DNA from: an uncultured Burkholderiales bacterium
GTDB taxonomy: Bacteria > Pseudomonadota > Gammaproteobacteria > Burkholderiales > Burkholderiaceae_E
DNA length: 10,917 nt
Assembly (NCBI GenBank): GCA_903831925.1
Contig: CAIKZV010000176.1
Coordinates: forward strand, 1-10,917
Direction of reading: 5' to 3'
Position numbers and translations under genes: made by a program. A model generated the notes under the pieces. That model was not told the DNA's origin and searched no databases. It saw only the letters and a program-made list of their open reading frames with translations. Shown piece after piece: positions 1 to 5,973 of the stretch. Position 1 is the stretch's first letter; each line of letters begins with the position of its first letter.

Positions 1-757
1 GCTTGAGCTGCCACGACTCATGCAGCAGGTCACCGAATTCTTCGATCGGACGGGTCGTGCTCTGCAGGATCTGGGTGGCCTCGTCGACCATGCCTTGCAT
101 CGACTTGAGTTCGGTCTCGCGTTTGTTCAGATTCGCGATCTTTGATTTCGCCACTTCGGCTGCGATGCGCGAGATGCCTGTAAAGCACAGCATCAGATGC
201 TTCTGGAAGTCTTTCTGGCGCTGCTTTTTCAGAATCACCGGCGAGACGCTGAAATTGCCGCTGCGCTTGAATTCAATCCGGTTGAAGCCGCCATAGGCTG
301 CGGCGATCTGGTCCTGTGAGCCGACGGCTTCGCCGATCACGTTCTGTTCGATGTGAAGGGCATCCTTGGAGAGCTGCTCTTTCGAGACATAGCTGCCCTT
401 GAGCGCCGCGAGTGCGTGCAGCAAGCCGACGGTGAAGGACGAACTCGAGCCCAGGCCGGAGCGGGCAGGCAAGTCGCCGTCGTGGTGAATCTCCATGCCC
501 TTGTCGCACTTGGACCAGCCGAGCACCGCGCGTACGGAGGGGTGCTTGATCTCATCCCAGTGCTTGACGTTTTCGATCGCCGAGTAGACCACCCGGTGCT
601 TGTGCTCGAAAAAGGGCGGCAGATGCCGGCAGGTGATGTAGCAGTACTTGTCGATCGTGGTCGACAGCACTTCGCCGCCGTGCTGGGTATACCAGCCGGG
701 ATAATCAGTTCCGCCGCCAAAAAAGGAGATACGAAAGGGAGTGCGGGTGATGATCAT
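1..757 (-). CDS. GHMP-family sugar kinase, HddA-like (heptose-7-phosphate kinase type), C-terminus cut by window edge
   Basis: The minus strand reads 252 open codons from an ATG at 757 to the window edge; the family is roughly 330-350 residues, so about the last quarter is missing. The N-terminus (MIITRTPFRISFFGGGTDYP) is the typical opening of the HddA-like GHMP kinases. The ATP-binding glycine/serine loop (PARSGLGSSSS) lies at residues 97-107, and CFTGISR at 191-197 matches the family's conserved segment. Members phosphorylate the anomeric position of a sugar phosphate such as D-glycero-D-manno-heptose 7-phosphate, feeding GDP-heptose or related nucleotide sugars for surface polysaccharide; the exact substrate cannot be read here. 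The frame stays open upstream, with ATGs at 841 and 832, but the family alignment favours 757. No Shine-Dalgarno sequence is visible before any of these starts. It diverges from the CHR genes. Confidence 0.9.
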   Translation of the reverse strand, partial: MIITRTPFRISFFGGGTDYPGWYTQHGGEVLSTTIDKYCYITCRHLPPFFEHKHRVVYSAIENVKHWDEIKHPSVRAVLGWSKCDKGMEIHHDGDLPARSGLGSSSSFTVGLLHALAALKGSYVSKEQLSKDALHIEQNVIGEAVGSQDQIAAAYGGFNRIEFKRSGNFSVSPVILKKQRQKDFQKHLMLCFTGISRIAAEVAKSKIANLNKRETELKSMQGMVDEATQILQSTTRPIEEFGDLLHESWQLK

Positions 758-776
758 TGGCTGAGCGCTGGATCGC

Positions 777-796
777 CGGTTCTGTTCGGTTCTGTT
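777..796. repeat. Exact tandem repeat, 2 x 10 bp, in divergent intergenic region
   Basis: The unit CGGTTCTGTT occurs twice head to tail with no spacer, followed at once by a related TTGCGTGCGGTT stretch. It lies 20-39 bp upstream of the sugar-kinase start and about 90 bp upstream of the first CHR gene. A 10-bp period places both copies on the same face of the helix, as in many direct-repeat operators, but no regulator is identified and chance slippage is possible. Confidence 0.5.
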
Positions 797-827
797 TTGC
801 GTGCGGTTGGCGCCGGGGTTCGAGCGC

Positions 828-844
828 ACCATGAAAAGCATGGT
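828..844. promoter_or_regulatory. Inverted repeat (6-bp arms, 5-bp spacer), possible operator
   Basis: ACCATG, five bases (AAAAG), then CATGGT form a perfect 6-bp-arm inverted repeat in the spacer between the minus-strand kinase and the plus-strand CHR pair. Its size and symmetry would suit a dimeric transcription factor. On the minus strand the arms also contain ATG triplets in frame with the kinase, so the symmetry may be accidental. I see no convincing -35/-10 pair around it on either strand. Confidence 0.25.
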
Positions 845-885
845 ATTCAGGGGGGCGAAAATCTTGAGCCCGATAAGCGACCGTT

Positions 886-1512
886 TTGCTGCCCATTTCT
901 GATCCTTCGACCGCCGGCGCCGCTGCGCCCGATCCCGCGTCAGCGCCTCGCCCCGAATCGCTGCGCGAACTCTTCATCGTCTTCACGCTGCTGGCGCTGC
1001 GCGGATTCGGCGGTGTGTTGCCCTGGGCCCAGCGGGTGCTGGTCGAGGAGCGCGGCTGGCTGAGCCGCGAGCAGTTCACCGAATACCTGGCCTTTGGCCA
1101 GCTTTTGCCCGGCCCGAATATCTGCAATCTGGCGATCATGGTCGGCGACCGCTGGTTTGGCTGGCGCGGGTCGCTGGCCGCACTCGGCGGCATGCTCGGC
1201 ATGCCGATGGTGGTCGTGCTGGGGCTCGCGCTCCTCTACGGGCAGGTCGCCGATGATCCGGTGGTGCGCCGCGCGCTTGGCGGGATGGGCGCGGTGGCCG
1301 GCGGCATGATCATGGCCACCGCACTCAAGCTCGCCATCGCTCAGCGCAAGCGCTGGCGATGGCTGATCTTCGGGGTGCTGGCCTTCGCAGGTGTCGGGCT
1401 GCTGCATCTGAAACTGCTCTGGGTGGTCGCCGGGCTGGCGCCGATCGCCACCCTGATGGCCTGGCTGGCGCTGCGCGCCTCGAACGGTCAGACGCGGGAC
1501 AGGCAACCATGA
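886..1512 (+). CDS. Short CHR-family transporter subunit, first half (chromate transporter family)
   Basis: The 208-residue protein is the length of one CHR (ChrA) homology half. After about 25 Pro/Ala-rich residues it shows the family's N-terminal signature: FGG at residues 41-43, ERGWLSREQF at 55-64 and QLLPGPN at 72-78. Hydrophobic membrane segments follow, around 95-120, 135-150 and 160-195. CHR proteins are inner-membrane anion transporters; characterised members export chromate, and paired short forms function together. Substrate here is unproven. The start is uncertain: an in-frame TAA at 874 limits the N-terminus, no ATG occurs before residue 85, and TTG at 886 is the only standard alternative start upstream of the conserved domain, with at best a weak purine stretch (AAGCGA) before it. 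The stop overlaps the next gene's ATG by 4 nt, indicating translational coupling. Confidence 0.85.
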   Translation: MLPISDPSTAGAAAPDPASAPRPESLRELFIVFTLLALRGFGGVLPWAQRVLVEERGWLSREQFTEYLAFGQLLPGPNICNLAIMVGDRWFGWRGSLAALGGMLGMPMVVVLGLALLYGQVADDPVVRRALGGMGAVAGGMIMATALKLAIAQRKRWRWLIFGVLAFAGVGLLHLKLLWVVAGLAPIATLMAWLALRASNGQTRDRQP

Positions 1513-2042
1513 CGCACGCCGAAGCCCTCGATCTGTTCTTGCGATTCGCCTCCTTGTCGCTGCTGGCGGTGGGTGGCGCCCTGGGGACGGCGCCCGAAAT
1601 GCGGCGTTTTCTGGTGGACGAGCGGCACTGGATCTCGGGTGTCCAGTTCACCGATTCGATCGCGATTGCACAGGCCGCCCCGGGGCCGAACATCCTGTTC
1701 GTGACCCTGCTCGGCTGGCAGGCGGGTGGAGCGCTCGGCGCCTTTGCCGCCACTGCTGGGCTGATGCTGCCCTCAAGCCTTGTCACCTGGTCGGCCTGGC
1801 GCTGGAAGCGGGCGAGCGAAGATGCACCTTTGGTCGCCGCGATTCGTCTGGGGTTGTCGCCGCTTGCCATCGGTCTGACCGCATCGGCCGGTTGGGTGGT
1901 GGCCGCCGGCAGCAACCATGGCGATCTGCGGATGTGGGCACTGACTTTGGCGACCGTGGTCATTGTTGCGACGACCCGCCTGAACATGCTCTGGCTGATC
2001 GGCGCCGGTGCGCTGCTCGGTGCGCTCGGCTGGCTGGGTTAG
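1509..2042 (+). CDS. Short CHR-family transporter subunit, second half (chromate transporter family)
   Basis: The 177-residue protein repeats the CHR half-protein pattern of its upstream partner: a glycine-rich VGGALG at residues 21-26, a DERHWISGVQF segment at 37-47 and APGPN at 57-61, then hydrophobic stretches of membrane-span length to the C-terminus. The start is the ATG at 1509, which shares four bases with the preceding stop (ATGA). This fits an obligate two-subunit transporter in which each half supplies one homologous domain. Known family pairs act in chromate export in bacteria, but many homologues have no tested substrate, and no chrB or chromate-responsive regulator lies nearby. 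The alternative upstream frame extension (from 1359) lies inside the first CHR gene and is not family-like. The gene ends 119 bp before argC on the same strand. Confidence 0.87.
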   Translation: MTHAEALDLFLRFASLSLLAVGGALGTAPEMRRFLVDERHWISGVQFTDSIAIAQAAPGPNILFVTLLGWQAGGALGAFAATAGLMLPSSLVTWSAWRWKRASEDAPLVAAIRLGLSPLAIGLTASAGWVVAAGSNHGDLRMWALTLATVVIVATTRLNMLWLIGAGALLGALGWLG

Positions 2043-2087
2043 CTGGGCCTGCGTCCCGCTCATTCATCCCTGGGTCGACCAATCGAC

Positions 2088-2165
2088 ATGAACCCGGTGG
2101 CATCATTGAGGGCTGAGCGGTCGGGCACTGTCGCATCGACCGACGCAAGGGAGCATCGCCCATGA
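2088..2165 (+). other. Candidate 25-codon upstream ORF overlapping argC start
   Basis: An ATG at 2088 opens a 25-codon frame whose TGA (2163-2165) overlaps the argC ATG as ATGA. The peptide would contain four arginines (residues 8, 11, 21, 24). No Shine-Dalgarno sequence precedes it, and two of the arginines use AGG, a codon avoided in the neighbouring genes. It is a possible leader or coupling ORF, but chance is the simpler explanation. Confidence 0.15.
2147..2153 (+). promoter_or_regulatory. Ribosome binding site of argC
   Basis: AAGGGAG ends 8 nt before the ATG at 2162. It is the strongest Shine-Dalgarno match in the window and fixes the argC start. Confidence 0.75.
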
Positions 2166-3118
2166 AGCGCAAAGTGTTCGTCGACGGCCAGGAAGGCACC
2201 ACCGGCCTGCAGATTCGCGACCGGCTGATCGCCCATGACGGTGTGCAACTGCTCGAGATCGAATCCGAGCGGCGCAAGGATATTGCCCGCCGCGCCGAGC
2301 TGATCAACCAGGCCGACGCGGTCTTTCTGTGTCTGCCCGACGATGCCGCCCGCGAGTCGGTGGCACTGATCGAGGCCGGCAACACCCGCACCGGCGTCAT
2401 CGATGCGAGTACCGCGCATCGGGTGGCGCCGGGCTGGACCTACGGTCTGCCCGAGCTGCGTGCCGGCCAGCGCGAGGCGATCAGGGCCTCCCGCAGGGTC
2501 GCGGTGACCGGCTGCCATGCCGCAGGTTTCATTCTGGCGATCGCGCCGCTGGTGGCTGCCGGGCTGCTTCCCCCCGACTATCCGGTCGCCTGTCATTCGC
2601 TGACCGGGTATTCCGGTGGCGGCAAGAAAATGATCGCCGACTATGAATCGGCGCGCGACAGCCGTGCGCTTGACGCAGCCCGTTTCTACAGCCTGGGCTT
2701 GTCGCACAAACACCTGCCCGAGATGCAGGCCTATACCGGTCTGGCTTTTGCGCCGGTCTTCGTGCCGATCGTCGACAACTTCTACAAGGGCATGGCGGTG
2801 GCCCTGCCGCTGCAACTGCGTCTGCTCGCGCCCGGAACAACGCGCGCGAGCATTCATCGTGGGTTGTCGGCTCACTACGAGGGCGAGCGTTTCGTGCGGG
2901 TCATGCCGCTCGATGCCGAATCGAATGCCCAGGGCGGCTTTTTCGATCCGATGGCCACCAACGACACCAATCGCAACGATCTCTTCGTCTTTGGCAACGA
3001 CGATCGCGTGCTCGTGGTCTCGCGTCTGGACAACCTCGGCAAGGGTGCCTCAGGTGCGGCCGTGCAGTGCATGAACCTGATGCTGGGCTTCGAGGAATCG
3101 ACCGCGCTGCTTGCCTGA
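2162..3118 (+). CDS. argC: N-acetyl-gamma-glutamyl-phosphate reductase, type 2
   Basis: ArgC is the cytoplasmic NADPH-dependent enzyme that reduces N-acetyl-glutamyl 5-phosphate to N-acetyl-glutamate 5-semialdehyde, the third step of arginine (ornithine) synthesis. The 318-residue product has the length of the short type-2 family (about 310-320) rather than the longer type 1. An N-terminal nucleotide-binding segment (VDGQEGTTG, residues 7-15) is followed by the catalytic cysteine in VTGCHAAGF (Cys118), YSGGGKK at 150-156, HKHLPEM at 182-188 and VPIVDNFYKGM shortly after; all are characteristic of this family. The ATG at 2162 is supported by an AAGGGAG ribosome binding site. No other arg gene is present. 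The stop codon is 5 bp from the convergent glnE stop. The gene may be transcribed with the CHR pair or from its own promoter in the 119-bp gap; no clear promoter is visible. Confidence 0.95.
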   Translation: MKRKVFVDGQEGTTGLQIRDRLIAHDGVQLLEIESERRKDIARRAELINQADAVFLCLPDDAARESVALIEAGNTRTGVIDASTAHRVAPGWTYGLPELRAGQREAIRASRRVAVTGCHAAGFILAIAPLVAAGLLPPDYPVACHSLTGYSGGGKKMIADYESARDSRALDAARFYSLGLSHKHLPEMQAYTGLAFAPVFVPIVDNFYKGMAVALPLQLRLLAPGTTRASIHRGLSAHYEGERFVRVMPLDAESNAQGGFFDPMATNDTNRNDLFVFGNDDRVLVVSRLDNLGKGASGAAVQCMNLMLGFEESTALLA

Positions 3119-3123
3119 AGGGG

Positions 3124-5895
3124 TCAGTCGCCGAGCACTGCGCGCCACAGGCGCAGCACGGTGTCGCGCTGCTCGCGGATGCTGTCGGTCTCGACCCGGG
3201 CAAAACGCGCATCGTTCAGGCGCAGCAAATGCTGCAAGCGACGGAAATCGCGATAGGCCTGGGCGCACAGTTCGGCATCGTGCGCGTCGATCAGGCCGGC
3301 CTTCGCCGCGCGCTCGAGCAGTGCGATGTTGCCGACATTGTCGAGCAGTTCGGGATACTGCGAGGCATGACCGAGCACCAGGGTCTGCACCAGGAATTCA
3401 ATATCGACCATACCGCCGCGGTCGTGCTTGATGTCGAAGAGGCCGCCGGCATTCGGATGGGCCTCCAGCATCTTGCGCCGCATCGCCCCGACTGCCTGGT
3501 TCAGTGTTCTGAGATCACGTGGCAGTGCAAGGATCTTGCGTCGCAGCGACTCGAAGCGCTCGCCGATGTCCGCGTCGCCGGCTGCGAAACGCGCACGGGT
3601 AAGCGCCTGATGTTCCCAGGTCCAGGCCGATTCGGTCTGGTATGTCCGAAAGCCATTCAGGCTTGAGACCAGCAGGCCGGCGTTGCCGTTGGGCCGCAGC
3701 CGCAGGTCGATTTCGAAGAGCTGACCGGCGGCGGTGCGGGTCGACAGCCAGGCTGACAGTCGTTGCGCGAGCAGGGCGTAGGTCGGCTGCGCATTGTCGT
3801 CGTCATCGTCGTACAGAAAGACCAGGTCGAGGTCGGAGGCGTAGCCCAGCTCCTTGCCGCCGAGCTTGCCGTAGGCAATGACCGCAAAGCGCGGTGTGTC
3901 GCGGTGCCGGTGACGAAGCTGCTGCCAGGCGGATGACATGGCGAGTGTGAGCACCCGGTCGGCCAGTTCGCTCAGATGGTCGGACAGTCGCTCGACGCTC
4001 AGGCGGCCCGCCAGATCCTGGGCCAGCAGCCTGAAGACCTGCGCATGATGGGCCTCGCGCAGCACATCCATCTGGCGCTCGATATCGGGCTGTCCACCGA
4101 CCGGCGCGAGCGCGGCCAGCGCCGCCTGCGTATCGCGTTCCCAGCTCGGATAGTCCGGCGGCTCGAGCACCTGGCCGTCGAGCAGTTCATCGAGGACGAT
4201 CGGATGGCGCATCAGGTAATCGGCCGCCCAGCGTGTCTGACCGATCATGCGCAGCAGCTGGCGATAGGCCTGTGGAAACTGCACCAGCAAGGCCAGATAA
4301 GCCGGACGCCCGGCGATTGTCTCGAGCAGATCGGCCAGGCGCCCGAGCCATTCCTCATGGGTCGATCCGGTCGCGGACGATTCGCGTAGCGCCATATCGA
4401 GAAGCTGGTCGATGCGCCGCTGCGTGTCGGGTCTGGCCAGGCGGTAGCGCCGACCTTCGCGCAGCGCGTCGATGCGGGCCTGGCTTGCCTCATCAAGCGC
4501 CATCGGCGTCGATGACACGTCGATCGCTGCCACCTCCGGGGTGCCGAGCAGGCTGTCGAAGACCGTGACGACATGCTGACGCGCATTGGCCAGCGCGAAG
4601 GCGAAGGCGTCGATCGGCATGTCGAGCATGGCAGCGATGCGCGCCTGCACCTGGCGGTCATCAGGCAGCCGGTGGGTCTGGGCATCGTCCTGATACTGCA
4701 GGGCGTGCTCGATCCGGCGCAGCAGCTGATAAGCCTGCGTCAGCCCTTCGACCGCCTGAGGGTCGAGCAGGCGGCGCTGCGCGAGTGTCTTCAGGGTGAC
4801 CAGCGTGCGGCGGTCGCGAAGCAGGGCGTCCCGGCCGCCGCGAACGACCTGGAAGAGCTGTGCACAGAACTCGATCTCGCGGATGCCGCCGCGGCCGATC
4901 TTGACGTCGATGCCGCCGCCGTCGCGCGCGTCGCGGCGCATGCTTCGGCGGGTCGACTCAGTGCGGATCAGTTCGTGAAGGTCGCGCATCGCGTCGATGG
5001 CGGCGAAGTCGAGATAGCGGCGGTAGACAAAGGGTTCGACGATGGCGCCCAGTTGCGCCTCATCGGCGCGCCGCGCAGCATCGCCGGCCATCCCGGAGTC
5101 GGCGATGACCCGGGCCTTGACCCAGGCAAAGCGTTCCCATTCACGGCCCTGTTCGTAGAAATAGTTCTCGAGCATCGGCAGGGTGACCACCAGCGGGCCG
5201 GCGTCGCCGTTGGGGCGCAATCGGGTATCGACCCGAAATACAAAGCCGTCTTCGGTTACATCCGACAGTGTCCCGCAGAGCTTGCGGGCCGCCCGGTGAA
5301 AGAATTCGCCGCTGCTCAGGCGCCCGCCCTCGGTTTGCCCGCCATCGCGGTGCGCAAAGACCAGGTCGATGTCCGAGGACACATTCAGCTCGTTGCCGCC
5401 GATCTTGCCCATGCCGATCACCAGCAGGTCCTGGGGTGCCCCCTCGCCGTCGAGCGGGCGACCGTGCACCGCCGCCAGCTCAGCGGCGGCATGACGCAAG
5501 GCCACGTCGACTGCGCGAATCGCCCAGGCGCTGATCGCGCCGCATACTTCAGGCAGCGACGCCTGCTGTGTCACGTCGCGTTCGATGATCGCCATGACCA
5601 GCAGCTGGCGCATCCTGCGCAGGGCCGGTCCCGGGTCGCTGGCCGCTCGCCCCTCGGGGGTGTCCGGTGAGCCTTTGGGTCTGGACAACGATTCGACCCT
5701 TGCCCAGCATCGGTCGATCACCTGCGCATCGAGTGCCTGAGCGATGAGTGAGGGCAGCAGCGCCGCGATTGCCGGCTGTCGACGCTGCAGCGCGTCGAGC
5801 GTCCGATCGAACCAGGCCGAATGCGATCGCGCTGCGTAAGTATCTGTCATGGCAGGATTTTTTGCGGGTTCCGCAGGCTTTGACCGGGCTCTCAC
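3124..5895 (-). CDS. glnE: Bifunctional glutamine synthetase adenylyltransferase/adenylyl-removing enzyme
   Basis: GlnE attaches AMP to glutamine synthetase and removes it by phosphorolysis, under PII control, to tune ammonia assimilation. The 923-residue product is close to the E. coli length (946) and has the full duplicated architecture. The N-terminal nucleotidyltransferase domain (adenylyl-removing) has GKIGGNEL at 163-170, Asp175 and Asp177 in SSDIDLVF, and DTRLRPNGDAG at 223-233. A helical linker follows, with RGGIREIEF at 335-343. The C-terminal adenylylating domain has GKLGGKEL at 676-683, Asp688 and Asp690, and EIDLRLRPNG at 728-737. Both catalytic Asp pairs are intact, so both activities should be retained. 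An acidic run of five Asp (696-700) follows the second site. The GTG start at 5895 has a purine-rich site just upstream; the in-frame ATG at 5850 (residue 16) is the alternative and has no such site. The gene diverges from yhdP. Confidence 0.96.
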   Translation of the reverse strand: MRARSKPAEPAKNPAMTDTYAARSHSAWFDRTLDALQRRQPAIAALLPSLIAQALDAQVIDRCWARVESLSRPKGSPDTPEGRAASDPGPALRRMRQLLVMAIIERDVTQQASLPEVCGAISAWAIRAVDVALRHAAAELAAVHGRPLDGEGAPQDLLVIGMGKIGGNELNVSSDIDLVFAHRDGGQTEGGRLSSGEFFHRAARKLCGTLSDVTEDGFVFRVDTRLRPNGDAGPLVVTLPMLENYFYEQGREWERFAWVKARVIADSGMAGDAARRADEAQLGAIVEPFVYRRYLDFAAIDAMRDLHELIRTESTRRSMRRDARDGGGIDVKIGRGGIREIEFCAQLFQVVRGGRDALLRDRRTLVTLKTLAQRRLLDPQAVEGLTQAYQLLRRIEHALQYQDDAQTHRLPDDRQVQARIAAMLDMPIDAFAFALANARQHVVTVFDSLLGTPEVAAIDVSSTPMALDEASQARIDALREGRRYRLARPDTQRRIDQLLDMALRESSATGSTHEEWLGRLADLLETIAGRPAYLALLVQFPQAYRQLLRMIGQTRWAADYLMRHPIVLDELLDGQVLEPPDYPSWERDTQAALAALAPVGGQPDIERQMDVLREAHHAQVFRLLAQDLAGRLSVERLSDHLSELADRVLTLAMSSAWQQLRHRHRDTPRFAVIAYGKLGGKELGYASDLDLVFLYDDDDDNAQPTYALLAQRLSAWLSTRTAAGQLFEIDLRLRPNGNAGLLVSSLNGFRTYQTESAWTWEHQALTRARFAAGDADIGERFESLRRKILALPRDLRTLNQAVGAMRRKMLEAHPNAGGLFDIKHDRGGMVDIEFLVQTLVLGHASQYPELLDNVGNIALLERAAKAGLIDAHDAELCAQAYRDFRRLQHLLRLNDARFARVETDSIREQRDTVLRLWRAVLGD

Positions 5896-5902
5896 TATGC
5901 TA

Positions 5903-5909
5903 CCTTCCC
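5903..5909 (-). promoter_or_regulatory. Ribosome binding site supporting the GTG start of glnE
   Basis: On the minus strand GGGAAGG stands 7 nt before the GTG at 5895. The downstream ATG at 5850 has no comparable site, so this element favours the GTG start. Confidence 0.5.
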
Positions 5910-5915
5910 AGGGCT

Positions 5916-5927
5916 GCCGATATCGGC
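5916..5927. promoter_or_regulatory. Perfect 12-bp palindrome between divergent glnE and yhdP
   Basis: GCCGATATCGGC is fully self-complementary and is flanked by imperfectly spaced GGCTG and CAGCC arms, extending the dyad over roughly 5912-5933. It sits in the 78-bp spacer between the divergent starts of glnE and yhdP, where an operator acting on either gene would be expected. No clear -10/-35 pair could be matched on either strand, so its role is speculative. Confidence 0.3.
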
Positions 5928-5973
5928 GCAGCCATTGCCCGCCGGTCGGACACCGCCCCCAGACTTTGCTTTC

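Noticed and set aside
353..1063. Long plus-strand open frame across the kinase gene and spacer
   Set aside because: It is antisense to the clearly recognisable GHMP kinase and has no family-like sequence; in GC-rich DNA such shadow frames are expected.
2074..2087. GTCGA/TCGAC inverted repeat upstream of argC
   Set aside because: The arms are only 5 bp, and TCGA-type words are common throughout this DNA, so it is likely chance.
3138..3156. CTGCGC/GCGCAG hairpin just after argC, as a possible terminator
   Set aside because: It has no T-run on either strand and lies within the conserved C-terminal coding part of glnE.
4573..5670. 365-codon plus-strand open frame opposite glnE
   Set aside because: It is antisense to conserved GlnE catalytic segments; the translation has no domain signature.
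5880..5901. TTGACC and TATGCT as a plus-strand sigma-70 promoter for yhdP
   Set aside because: The two boxes are only 10 bp apart, far short of the usual 16-18 bp, so they cannot form one promoter.
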